From Lachnospiraceae bacterium (lineage in GTDB: Bacteria > Bacillota > Clostridia > Lachnospirales > Lachnospiraceae), in contig JAIDFQ010000043.1 of the NCBI GenBank assembly GCA_029054245.1, positions 434,001 to 498,000 of the forward strand: a DNA stretch of 64,000 bases. The letters run 5' to 3'. The position numbers and the translations under genes were made by a program. A model generated the notes under the pieces. The model saw nothing but the letters and a program-made list of their open reading frames with translations, did not search any database and was not told the DNA's origin. Shown here one piece after another: positions 19,144 to 27,644 of this stretch. Every line of letters begins with the position of its first letter. The stretch's first letter is position 1.

Positions 19144-19186
19144 AAGAATGTCATGCATACATAGGCTATTATAACATGACATTCTT
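19144..19186 (-). terminator. Stem-loop, probable terminator of the Cys/Gly-repeat gene
   Basis: A perfect 12-bp inverted repeat (AAGAATGTCATG at 19144-19155 and its complement at 19175-19186) encloses a 19-base loop. On the minus strand the second arm is followed by TTGTTTTTG, a short U-tract, and the hairpin lies 60 bases past the stop of the gene at 19246-19578. On the plus strand it is followed by ATTTTTAAA, so it could act in both directions. The stem is AT-rich. Confidence 0.6.
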
Positions 19187-19245
19187 ATTTTTAAATATTA
19201 AATTTTAATAATTTCTAATTTTAACTTTAGGTCGAATTGTTGCTT

Positions 19246-19578
19246 TTATGATTCGTCACATCCGCAGCCTGCGTTCTGATTGAATACAAAAGGTCTCTGC
19301 TCAAAACGGGGTTCTGAACGGAATTCTGTTCTGCATCCGCAGTCATTATCATTCTGGCGTTCACTTCCGCAGCCATCGTTCATGCTGCCACAGCCGCATC
19401 CATCATTCCCTCTGCCACAGCCGCAGCCATCATTCCCTCTGCCACAGCCGCAGCCATCATTTCCTCTGCCGCGCTCTCTGCATTCATTTCTTTCACGACC
19501 ACAGCCGCATCCGCTGTCAAAACAACTTCCGTTATTTCTGCAGCTTAATAGTAATAATACCCAAATCAGACAATTCAT
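19246..19578 (-). CDS. Small cysteine/glycine-repeat protein with hydrophobic N-terminus
   Basis: 110 residues. A short hydrophobic lead (MNCLIWVLLLLSC) is followed by a run rich in Cys, Gly, Asn, Asp and Arg, in which a nine-residue unit close to GNDGCGCGR occurs three times (19391-19471 in DNA). Cysteines come mostly as CGC pairs. The start has GGAGTG about 9 bases upstream. The lead could be an uncleaved anchor or a lipoprotein-like signal, since LLLLSC resembles a weak lipobox. Similar Cys-rich repeat proteins occur in Clostridia, sometimes labelled chorion-like, without known function; metal binding or a spore-surface role are guesses. It sits 67 bases after the DUF5662 gene. Confidence 0.65.
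   Translation of the reverse strand: MNCLIWVLLLLSCRNNGSCFDSGCGCGRERNECRERGRGNDGCGCGRGNDGCGCGRGNDGCGCGSMNDGCGSERQNDNDCGCRTEFRSEPRFEQRPFVFNQNAGCGCDES
19391..19471 (-). repeat. Three 27-bp tandem repeats inside the Cys/Gly-repeat gene
   Basis: Three consecutive 27-base units start at 19391, 19418 and 19445. They differ at only a few bases and encode the nine-residue Gly-Asn-Asp-Gly-Cys-Gly-Cys-Gly unit. The period is a multiple of three, so changes in copy number would keep the reading frame. Confidence 0.85.
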
Positions 19579-19645
19579 GTTTTTATCACTCCTTTTTCAT
19601 ATGCTTTATCATATGCAGCAATGATAAAAATGGTGAAATCAACGC

Positions 19646-20182
19646 TTAAGCATTGTGCAGAAGCTTTTTTCTGATATAGGCAAAAGTATAATCTTCTCCC
19701 CTCTCGGAGAGCATGTGCAGAAGCTTTTCTAATAGTTTTTTGGTTTTGGGATGAAGCGGCACTCTTTCCCTTCCCTTTGCATAATACTCCCATGGTGAAG
19801 AATCCGTGTACCGTTCCTTATTGTAAACCTTTGACGCCGCAATTCGATCCATCAACATTTCCACCACATATTTTACAGGCATAGGCGCCGGCGCCATCCC
19901 GCCCGCAATATCTCTGGCGCTGTAATCAATCCAGTATTCATAATGATGCTTATTGCGTCCTTTGTGGTGAAGCCATGCGGAAGAATAACCGATGGCCTCC
20001 CGTTCTGCATTGTTCGGGCTCCTGTTGCCTTGATAATACCTTGCGCCCACCAAAAACTCACTGGGACTGTATTTTGATAAGTCGTGAAGAAGCCCCTGCT
20101 TATAAAGCCCCACTTTAAAGCAGCCCTTCATCACCAGGTATTTATGATAAGTTATGGTCTTAAAATGATTCCATGCTTTCAT
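19646..20182 (-). CDS. DUF5662-family protein
   Basis: 178 residues. The N-terminal region has the pattern TYHKYLVMKGCFKVGLYKQG, then HDLSKYSPSEF, and later WLHHKGRNKHHYEYW. Paired His and His-Asp residues like these are characteristic of DUF5662 and suggest a metal-binding helical fold related to HD-type proteins. No function is established. Its start overlaps the stop of the upstream GH13-like gene by 4 bases, so the two are translationally coupled. Confidence 0.75.
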   Translation of the reverse strand: MKAWNHFKTITYHKYLVMKGCFKVGLYKQGLLHDLSKYSPSEFLVGARYYQGNRSPNNAEREAIGYSSAWLHHKGRNKHHYEYWIDYSARDIAGGMAPAPMPVKYVVEMLMDRIAASKVYNKERYTDSSPWEYYAKGRERVPLHPKTKKLLEKLLHMLSERGEDYTFAYIRKKLLHNA

Positions 20183-22143
20183 GCTTTCGATTGTCTTTCT
20201 TTTCTTTTTTCAGTTACTTTTCTCTTTTTATTTTTGGCGGGTGTAGATGCACATTTTTTAGTCATAAACACGGAAATGCTTCTGCTGCTTACCGTAACAG
20301 AAAAATCTTCAATTTGGGAACTGCTCTGGTCCATTGAGACTTCAGTTGAAAGGGAAGTATCCGACAGCTTCATCCATTTTTCTCCGTTAGACAGCGTTGG
20401 CAGCGCCAGTTTGTGGGGCTCCCAATGCATATTATAGGCAATATAAAAGGATGCATCCTCTTTTCCAGGTGCATATTGTCCGTTAAGAACAATACCAATC
20501 ATCCTGCCGATATAGCTTAAATCCGGCCGCCACGCCTCCGCTCCGTGATAAGAAACATCCGGATAGCCAAGCCCCTTATAATCCATCACCCTCATTTCTT
20601 CCTTCATATGGAGGATAGCATGTGATTTGCGAAGCTTGATTAAAAATCTGGTATACGCCAGTACTTCTCTCGAAAAAAGAGTGTTTTTCCAATTGACCCA
20701 TCCAGTCTCATTATCCTGACAATAACAATTGTTGTTGCCTCCACGAGAAGATGCAAATTCATCACCGCCAAAAAGAAATGGAATTCCCTGAGACAGGAAA
20801 ATAAACGACAATGCATTTTTCATCTGTTTAAGACGAAGATCCAGCACTGATTTCCTGCGGGTATCGCCCTCAATGCCGCAGTTCCAAGTTAAATTCACAT
20901 CGATTCCATCACGGTTATTTTCTCCGTTTTCTTCATTATGCTTTCTTTCATAGGAAACACAGTCGTACAGCGAAAAACCATCATAGTCTGCCAGATAATT
21001 GACAACACTGTACTCTGGCGGATTGCGGCGCTGATAATAAATCGCCTGGTTCAGCAGCCCTTCATCCCCCTTTAAAAAACGCCTAATATCATATCTGAAA
21101 TTATTATTGTCGGAAATGAAATTTTTAAAGACCGGATTGGCGATTACCGAAATATCTTCTTCCGGGAGATAACTACACCAGATTTTCGTGTTTTTTAAAA
21201 TAGGTTCTTCCGCAAGAAGTCTGAACGGAATATGAAATCCGCTGATCCTCGCCCCATCAATATGGTATTCCATGACCCAATATTTTATTACATCCAACAT
21301 GTAAAGCTGTCTTATTTCAGGCGGAAAATAAAAATGCATCATGACTTCAATTCCGTTTTTGTGGAATTCACGCACAAGCTCTTTAAATGAAACGGAAGGT
21401 GACTTGGCAGCGCTATATGCAGCTTTCGGAGCAAAATAAAATCCATTCTGGAACCCCCAACAGTTTAAGCGTACCATATCCGTCTCTAAGCCAGAATTCA
21501 GAACCATTCCCCCTGCCGCCAAAGCAGCCGCAGGCGGTTGTACCTCCTTCTCAAATGGCTTATAGCAATGATCTTCCTGCAAAATACACTCATCATACTC
21601 ATAGCAGGGCATCAGCTCCACTGCCGTAATTCCAAGTTCTTTCAAATAAGGAATTTTCTCAACAACCCCTTCAAAAGTCCCTCTGTTTTTGACGCCAGAA
21701 CTTTTGTGCATGGTAAAAGCACGAACATTGATCCCATATATAATACTGTCTTCTGGTGGTATCATAAGGGGCATGTCCCCCTGCCAGTCAAATGGCTGAA
21801 GTGACAGCGTTCCATACGTCATTCGCTTTTTTGTTTTACCAGCTCCCCATTTTTCCAGCCCGCGCACTTCCTGCGCATAGGGATCCGTTATGATCTTCTC
21901 ATCTATGTAATAATTATATGTATAAGACCCTAGATCCTCTCCATCTATCTGAAGTCCATAAAGGGTCCCTCGCTTTCCCTCATCCTTAAACGGAATATGC
22001 CGTGCAGAACCTCGTTTATCATATAAAACGACCCCACACTCTTTATTTGTGAGTAAATACGCCGCAAATTTCACGCTGTTTTCTGCGAGAAATACACCCT
22101 GTCTATCCGGTTTAAAATATGTTATGTTCAAATCTGATTTCAT
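20179..22143 (-). CDS. Isoamylase/GlgX-like GH13-family protein lacking the catalytic residues
   Basis: 654 residues with the architecture of a glycogen debranching enzyme or isoamylase: an N-terminal CBM48-like beta domain (about 10-110), a GH13 barrel (about 130-560) and a C-terminal beta domain. Family landmarks remain, such as LKELGITAVELMPCYEYDE, NGENNRDG and FRYDIRRFLKGDEG. However, all four catalytic regions are altered. Region I (normally DVVYNH) reads HFYFPP from His270; the nucleophile Asp of region II is Ser301; the acid/base Glu of region III is Ser324; in region IV His is Tyr387, though Asp388 remains. It is therefore probably not a hydrolase and may bind alpha-glucan or act as a regulatory partner. 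The start has GGAGGGC upstream. The reading frame is intact over its full length. Confidence 0.8.
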   Translation of the reverse strand: MKSDLNITYFKPDRQGVFLAENSVKFAAYLLTNKECGVVLYDKRGSARHIPFKDEGKRGTLYGLQIDGEDLGSYTYNYYIDEKIITDPYAQEVRGLEKWGAGKTKKRMTYGTLSLQPFDWQGDMPLMIPPEDSIIYGINVRAFTMHKSSGVKNRGTFEGVVEKIPYLKELGITAVELMPCYEYDECILQEDHCYKPFEKEVQPPAAALAAGGMVLNSGLETDMVRLNCWGFQNGFYFAPKAAYSAAKSPSVSFKELVREFHKNGIEVMMHFYFPPEIRQLYMLDVIKYWVMEYHIDGARISGFHIPFRLLAEEPILKNTKIWCSYLPEEDISVIANPVFKNFISDNNNFRYDIRRFLKGDEGLLNQAIYYQRRNPPEYSVVNYLADYDGFSLYDCVSYERKHNEENGENNRDGIDVNLTWNCGIEGDTRRKSVLDLRLKQMKNALSFIFLSQGIPFLFGGDEFASSRGGNNNCYCQDNETGWVNWKNTLFSREVLAYTRFLIKLRKSHAILHMKEEMRVMDYKGLGYPDVSYHGAEAWRPDLSYIGRMIGIVLNGQYAPGKEDASFYIAYNMHWEPHKLALPTLSNGEKWMKLSDTSLSTEVSMDQSSSQIEDFSVTVSSRSISVFMTKKCASTPAKNKKRKVTEKRKERQSKA

Positions 22144-22310
22144 GCGCCCTCCGCCGTTAGTATAGTAAAGACTAATTACTCACAATATATGATACCACAA
22201 ATCCGGCTGAATGTACAAAAAATATTTACGCTTCTCTTGCACAGAAGCTTTATGGCTAGTAAAATAAAATTATACCATATAAACTTTGATCACAGGATAA
22301 AGGAGAACTT

Positions 22311-22670
22311 ATGAATAGCAATCAGAAAGAAGACAATTTGAGCAATTCCGAGCAGGACCAGATGATAGATGCAGGCGAAGAGATGACCGTAACCTTAGAC
22401 CTTACGGACGGAACCTCCGTCACCTGCGCTATCGTTACCATCCTCGCAGTAAAAGAACAGGATTACATTGTTCTGCTCCCCCTTGACGAAAACGGAAGAA
22501 ATGACGACGGTGAAGTGTGGTTTTACCGCTACCGCGAAAATGAGGCGGATCCGAACGAGGAACCCGAACTGGAATACATTGACGATGATGAGGAATACGA
22601 AATCGTAGCAGATGCTTTCGATGAATACCTTGACAGCGTAGAATTTGACGAGGTCATGGGGGAGGAATGA
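22311..22670 (+). CDS. DUF1292-family acidic protein (YrzB-like)
   Basis: 119 residues, strongly acidic, with the DUF1292 core (EEMTVTLDLTDGTSVTCAIV, then YIVLLPLD and EVWFYRY, then a run of acidic residues ending in the FDEYLD motif). The family is widespread in Firmicutes and its function is unknown. The ribosome binding site AAAGGAG lies 6 bases upstream. It is a lone plus-strand gene; its 3' end overlaps the convergent helicase gene by 17 bases, with no terminator between them. Confidence 0.88.
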   Translation: MNSNQKEDNLSNSEQDQMIDAGEEMTVTLDLTDGTSVTCAIVTILAVKEQDYIVLLPLDENGRNDDGEVWFYRYRENEADPNEEPELEYIDDDEEYEIVADAFDEYLDSVEFDEVMGEE

Positions 22671-24492
22671 TCCCTTTCAAAAATCTAGATGGTTTTCTGC
22701 CTCGTTCTTTTGTGTAATAAATCGCTAATACATTTTTGGCTCTTGTGACGGCAACGTACAGGAGCCTTCTTTCTTCTTCAAGCGCTTCAGGCTCCAGGCA
22801 GTCTTTCCCGGGGATAATCCCTTCATTGACATCCGGTAAGAAGACCCTGTCAAATTCCAATCCTTTTGCACTGTGCATCGTTAATATACTGATTCCTTCA
22901 TCTTCTATCATTTTAGGATGTGCCTCCCCTGCCTGCGCCGCCTTTCGCTCTGCAAAGCTTCTAACCGATTCCATACCAGAATATTCTTTAAAGCAGCGCT
23001 GAATCTGGTCAGCCTGCACTAAAAGTCTTTGGTATTCCCTGTCATCCTCTGCTCTTTCCTTCAGGTACCGTTCATATCCAATTCCTTTTCTAAAAAGAGA
23101 TATGGCAAGATACGGCTGTAGAGCGGCAGCTATACGCAATTGTCCAAAAAAGGTTTTAATTTCAGCAAGCATAGGAAGGTTGCTGTGATAATATTGCTTT
23201 ATCTGCTCTTCATTGACTACTTCACTCAAAAATGCTGACCGAGTCAGAAAGCGATTTGGTTTATTCATAAACCGGATAAAGTTCTCCCGGCGATTCCCTT
23301 CGTAAATAAAAGAAAGAAACGCCAACATATCTTCCATCATAAATCCGTGAAAAAGGTCCGTATTTGAAATTCGTTTTCCCTTCACCGCAATGCCCTCGCT
23401 TTTTAAAAATTCACTAAATTGCATTACCTCTCGATTCGTTCTTAAAATAACAGCACAGCCTGACAGATCTTCCTTGTTCAAAGAACCAATTTCTGCTGCA
23501 AGGCGGCATTCCTCCTCCCTGTGAGTATCGAAGCAGCTAATCTGTATCGTTCCGCCCTCCTTCATTGGAAAAAACGTCTTTATAAAACGCTCCTTATTAC
23601 CTCCTATCATGCGCTCCGCCAATTTGACGATTTTCTTCCCACTGCGGTAATTCTCTGTCAGCAGAATCTGTTTCCCACATGCGAAGTCGTTTAAAAATTG
23701 TTTCATGATTCCAGGTGTCGCTCCCCTGAAGCCATAGATTGCCTGATCATCATCTCCTACCACGAAAAGATGATTTCCAGGCTGTGCCAGCAGTTTTAAA
23801 AGCTGGTACTGTGGCATATTGATATCCTGAAATTCATCCACCAGAATATATTGAAACAAATCCTGATACTTTCTGCATAGCTCCTGCTTCTTTGAAAGAA
23901 GCTCATAACATTGCAGAATCATATCATCAAAATCAAGTAATTCCTGTTCCCGAAGATATCGGTCATATTCCTCTTTTATACGCAAAAACTCCTCGAAAGG
24001 AACATCCACATTGCTTTTAAAGCCGCCTGGCGCACTTTCAGATATATTCTTCATATGGCTGATGGAATTGAGCAGATTTGTGATACTGTCGTAGGTACAT
24101 TCGGAAGATAATCCATGATTGTTCAAAATGATTTGCAAAAGCTTACGCTTATCGCTCTCTTTGATCAGAGAATCATATCTGGCAAAGCCGCACTGTCTTA
24201 AAATATGATAGCAGATACTGTGGAAGGTTCCAAAATGAACATTTCCAATATACTTTTGGTCATTGGCACTTTCCTTTTCATATCTTTCTTTCATTTCGGC
24301 TGCCGCCGCTTTTGTATAGGTGATAACTAAAATTCGATCTGGTCTGATTTGATGGTGTCTGATAAGATATAAGATACGCTGAATAATGGTGTAGGTCTTG
24401 CCGCTGCCGGGACCGGCGATTATCTGTGCCGGTCCCGACAAATGGGTGATTGCCTGTTTCTGTGCTTTACTTGGTTTTTTCAAGCAGTTCAA
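22654..24492 (-). CDS. UvrD/Rep-family superfamily 1A DNA helicase
   Basis: 612 residues. All SF1A motifs are readable: Walker [11 protein letters not shown] (about 27-36), Walker [10 protein letters not shown], motif [18 protein letters not shown], motif [10 protein letters not shown], motif [18 protein letters not shown] and motif [15 protein letters not shown]. It is a 3'-5' ATP-dependent translocase for repair or replication restart. At 612 residues it is shorter than PcrA (about 730) and lacks the PcrA tail, so I do not call it pcrA. The start overlaps the end of gltX by 26 bases. Confidence 0.9.
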   Translation of the reverse strand: MNCLKKPSKAQKQAITHLSGPAQIIAGPGSGKTYTIIQRILYLIRHHQIRPDRILVITYTKAAAAEMKERYEKESANDQKYIGNVHFGTFHSICYHILRQCGFARYDSLIKESDKRKLLQIILNNHGLSSECTYDSITNLLNSISHMKNISESAPGGFKSNVDVPFEEFLRIKEEYDRYLREQELLDFDDMILQCYELLSKKQELCRKYQDLFQYILVDEFQDINMPQYQLLKLLAQPGNHLFVVGDDDQAIYGFRGATPGIMKQFLNDFACGKQILLTENYRSGKKIVKLAERMIGGNKERFIKTFFPMKEGGTIQISCFDTHREEECRLAAEIGSLNKEDLSGCAVILRTNREVMQFSEFLKSEGIAVKGKRISNTDLFHGFMMEDMLAFLSFIYEGNRRENFIRFMNKPNRFLTRSAFLSEVVNEEQIKQYYHSNLPMLAEIKTFFGQLRIAAALQPYLAISLFRKGIGYERYLKERAEDDREYQRLLVQADQIQRCFKEYSGMESVRSFAERKAAQAGEAHPKMIEDEGISILTMHSAKGLEFDRVFLPDVNEGIIPGKDCLEPEALEEERRLLYVAVTRAKNVLAIYYTKERGRKPSRFLKGIIPPP

Positions 24493-25930
24493 TCCCTTTC
24501 TTTATTCTGATAATAGATTCTTCCTTGCCGAGAAGCTCCATAATCTCTGTTGCACCCGCAGGTGTCATCTGTTTTCCCGACACTGCTGTCCTTACCGGCC
24601 AGAGCACATAGCCATTTTTACATCCCTTTTCCTCCACATAAGAGATCAGCAGCTGATAAAGCGCATCATTTGAATAATCCTCTTGTTTTTCTAAAAGCGG
24701 AAGCAGCTCTCTTAAAACCTCCAATGAAGAGTCCTTGCTGGTCTTCATTTTCTTGTGCTCATACATGGACGGATCATATTCTGGCAATTCCTGTAAGAAA
24801 TCAATCAGCGCTGGAATATCTGGGAAGGTCTCTATTCTAGTCTTAACCATGGACGCCACCTTTTTTAGGTCAATTTCCCTGGAAACCGCTTGCTTTAAGA
24901 ATGGTTCTGCCTTCTCATAGAAAGCCTCTTGCTCCATCGCCTTGATATATTCTCCGTTCATCCATTTTAACTTCGTGTAATCAAAGACTGCCGGAGATTT
25001 CGACATATGATGATAATCAAATACTTTCGCAAGTTCCTCAAGGGAAAAAATTTCTTCATTGCTCTCGGAAGGGCTCCATCCAAGCAGTGCTACAAAGTTG
25101 ACAACCGCCTCTGTCAAGAATCCCTGTTCAATCAGATCTTCGTAAGAAGAATGACCGCACCTCTTGCTCAGTTTATGATGTTCCTCATCCGTTATAAGCG
25201 GACAATGTACATACACCGGAACATCCCAGCCAAATGCCTCATAGAGCCGGTTGTACTTGGGAGATGAGGAAAGATATTCATTTCCCCTTACTACATGGGT
25301 GATGCCCATCAGGTGGTCGTCCACCACATTGGCAAAATTGTAGGTCGGATAGCCGTCCGATTTAATCAGGATCATGTCATCCAGTTCTGAATTATCTACC
25401 GTGATATCTCCATAGATTTCATCATGAAAAGAGGTGGTTCCTTCTGTGGGATTATTTTGCCTGATGACATAGGGAATTCCTGCCTTTAATTTCTCTTCCA
25501 CCTCTTCGGGCGATAGAGAAAGGCAGTGCTTGTCGTATACTGTAATTTCTTTTCCCTCAACAATCTGGGATTTTAAGCCCGACAGTCGTTCCTTGTCGCA
25601 GAAGCAGTAATAAGCCTCTCCTTTTTCAATTAGTTTTTTCGCATATTCAAGGTAAATACCAGCCTTCTGCCGCTCGGATTGTACATAAGGACCTACGCCG
25701 CCATCCTTATCCGGTCCCTCATCATGAATCAGTCCTGTTTTCTGGAGGGTGCGGTAAATAATGTCAACAGCGCCATCCACATAGCGCTCCTGATCCGTGT
25801 CCTCAATCCTTAAGATAAAATCTCCTCCTTCATGCTTTGCAATCAGATAAGCATAAAGCGCTGTCCTCAAATTGCCTACATGCATCCTGCCTGTTGGACT
25901 GGGTGCAAATCTTGTTCTTATCTTTGTCAT
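24467..25930 (-). CDS. gltX: Glutamyl-tRNA synthetase
   Basis: 487 residues from the ATG at 25930; the longer frame to 26011 would overlap the hydrogenase gene and has no family support. The class I signature is [20 protein letters not shown] (the HIGH motif as HVGN), and the KMSKS-like loop is HHKLSKRCG. It charges tRNA-Glu, and probably also tRNA-Gln before amidotransfer in this lineage. AAAGGAA lies upstream. It follows the hydrogenase gene by 22 bases and overlaps the helicase start. Confidence 0.95.
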   Translation of the reverse strand: MTKIRTRFAPSPTGRMHVGNLRTALYAYLIAKHEGGDFILRIEDTDQERYVDGAVDIIYRTLQKTGLIHDEGPDKDGGVGPYVQSERQKAGIYLEYAKKLIEKGEAYYCFCDKERLSGLKSQIVEGKEITVYDKHCLSLSPEEVEEKLKAGIPYVIRQNNPTEGTTSFHDEIYGDITVDNSELDDMILIKSDGYPTYNFANVVDDHLMGITHVVRGNEYLSSSPKYNRLYEAFGWDVPVYVHCPLITDEEHHKLSKRCGHSSYEDLIEQGFLTEAVVNFVALLGWSPSESNEEIFSLEELAKVFDYHHMSKSPAVFDYTKLKWMNGEYIKAMEQEAFYEKAEPFLKQAVSREIDLKKVASMVKTRIETFPDIPALIDFLQELPEYDPSMYEHKKMKTSKDSSLEVLRELLPLLEKQEDYSNDALYQLLISYVEEKGCKNGYVLWPVRTAVSGKQMTPAGATEIMELLGKEESIIRIKKGIELLEKTK

Positions 25931-25952
25931 GTTAATGACCGTTCCTTTCTTT

Positions 25953-27440
25953 TTACAAATTCTCTTCCTTTTCAGGAATTTTTCTTTCGGCCTGTGCCTT
26001 AAACCCGGCAACCTCCTTCATCGCCTGGGGAATCGCTATGTTGGTACCAGCTCCTGCAATACATCCTCCGGGACATGCCATCCCTTCAATCAGACAGCCG
26101 TTCTTTTTACCTGCCTTTGCAAGCATCAGCATTTTCTTACATTCTGTAAGGCTCTCTGCATGTTCAATATTGACATCCACATCTGGGTAATACTCCCGGA
26201 TACATTCTTCGATGGCACTGGCAACGCCGCCTGCAACACCGTATCCCCTTCCTGCACCGGTGGCATCGTTCATCTGATCGATTGCCAAAACCGCCTCAGG
26301 CAAAAGCCCCCTTGCCTCAAACATTCCTGCCAGTTCCTCAAAGGTAATGACGAAATCCACATCGGAACGAACCGTCCTGCGGGAAGCCTCTAATTTTTTG
26401 GAAGCACAAGGACCTATGAACACGACACTGGCATCAGGGTGATCTTCTTTGATTTTGCGCGCCGTTGCTACCATGGGTGTCAATGCATTAGAAATTTTAT
26501 CAATGGTTTCAGGGAAAAACTTTTTGGCAAGCATGGACCACGAAGGACAGCATGACGTTAGAAGGAACGGAAGTTCCCCTGTTGATACTTCTTTTACATA
26601 ATGCTCTGCTTCTGCCATGGCGCCCATATCCGCACCGATAGCCGTCTCATACACATCATAAAATCCCAGTTCTTTTAGCGCAGCTTTGATTTTATCCGGT
26701 GTAGCTTCTTTTCCGAACTGTCCAACAAAGGCAGGTGCCACCTGGGCTATGATTTTCCTGCCTGTCTGCATTGCGCGGATTAGTTGGAAAATCTGGGATT
26801 TATCGGCAATAGCTCCGAATGGGCAGCTGACCATGCATTGCCCACAGGAAACACAAAGCTCCGTATCAATATAGGCACGCCCTTTTTTGTCGCTTTTGAT
26901 TGCATTCACGCCACAATGGTCCAGACAAGGACGGATCTGATGAGAAATCGCATCATAAGGGCAGACAGATTTACATTTGCCGCATTTGATGCACTTTTCC
27001 TGGTCAATCACTGATTTTCCATTAGCCATGGTAATCGCGCCTTTAGGACATACCTCTCGGCAGGGATGTGCCACACAACCCATACATTTATTGGTAACCT
27101 CATATTTATTTTCAGGGCATGCATTGCAGGCAGACGGAATGACCTGCATTAGGGGCGGTTCATAATATTTTTCATCAATATTGCTCTCTTCAAGCCCCTG
27201 TGTAACATGGACCGGTGCATTTTCCGGGCGCAGGGACAATCCCATCGCCAAGCGGATCCGTTCTCTTACGATTGCGCGTTCCCTGTAGATACTTTCGTAC
27301 TCCGATTCATCATAATCCACGATTTTATATGGCAGTGCCTCAACGTCATCTTTTAAATTTGTGGACGTATAAGCTAAGTCTGCCACTTCTTTAAAAATCC
27401 GTCTTCTATTCTTGCGGACCTGGGTATCTATTCCTCTCAT
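25953..27440 (-). CDS. [FeFe]-hydrogenase, monomeric ferredoxin-type, group B-like
   Basis: 495 residues. An N-terminal helical region (1-100) is followed by ferredoxin-type clusters with many cysteines ([52 protein letters not shown]). The H-cluster domain then has the three signatures [17 protein letters not shown] and [12 protein letters not shown]. There is no C-terminal PAS domain, unlike sensory group C forms. The GPC form of the second signature, the cysteine-rich front and the length suggest the group B enzymes widespread in gut Firmicutes. Ferredoxin-linked H2 evolution is the likely role. The maturases HydEFG are not in this window. Confidence 0.88.
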   Translation of the reverse strand: MRGIDTQVRKNRRRIFKEVADLAYTSTNLKDDVEALPYKIVDYDESEYESIYRERAIVRERIRLAMGLSLRPENAPVHVTQGLEESNIDEKYYEPPLMQVIPSACNACPENKYEVTNKCMGCVAHPCREVCPKGAITMANGKSVIDQEKCIKCGKCKSVCPYDAISHQIRPCLDHCGVNAIKSDKKGRAYIDTELCVSCGQCMVSCPFGAIADKSQIFQLIRAMQTGRKIIAQVAPAFVGQFGKEATPDKIKAALKELGFYDVYETAIGADMGAMAEAEHYVKEVSTGELPFLLTSCCPSWSMLAKKFFPETIDKISNALTPMVATARKIKEDHPDASVVFIGPCASKKLEASRRTVRSDVDFVITFEELAGMFEARGLLPEAVLAIDQMNDATGAGRGYGVAGGVASAIEECIREYYPDVDVNIEHAESLTECKKMLMLAKAGKKNGCLIEGMACPGGCIAGAGTNIAIPQAMKEVAGFKAQAERKIPEKEENL

Positions 27441-27644
27441 ATGTCTGCCTTTCTTCCAAAATATTGATCACATTGATAATAAACCTGTCTCAAGAAGGTT
27501 TCACTGTCTATTTTTGCATAAACCCACAAGGAAGTCAATAACCCCGTAGCAGTTCTGCCCCTGCAGGGAAGTTGTTCCATTACTGGTCACGGAGTAATCA
27601 GTAACGCTGCTCATCCTTGCGTCGGAACTGTCATGAATCTCTTA

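Noticed and set aside
18997-19182. Minus-strand 61-codon frame upstream of gtrA
   Set aside because: It follows the 15-bp repeats (YACKLFVYKLF pattern), has no ribosome binding site, and crosses the predicted terminator and the gtrA promoter.
19280-19624. Plus-strand Pro/Gln-rich frame opposite the Cys/Gly-repeat gene
   Set aside because: It mirrors the 27-bp repeats, lacks a binding site, and the minus-strand frame has a proper start signal.
20179-22143. Pseudogene call for the GH13-like gene
   Set aside because: There is no frameshift or stop, the start signal is good and the protein is full length, so a maintained non-catalytic protein is more likely.
22230-22248. Operator at the inverted repeat GCTTCT/AGAAGC before the DUF1292 gene
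   Set aside because: The arms are only 6 bases and no promoter could be placed with confidence relative to it.
27441-27644. Riboswitch or small RNA between feoB and the hydrogenase gene
   Set aside because: Only short inverted repeats (27481-27501; TTACTG/CAGTAA near 27575-27610) are visible, without a recognisable RNA motif.
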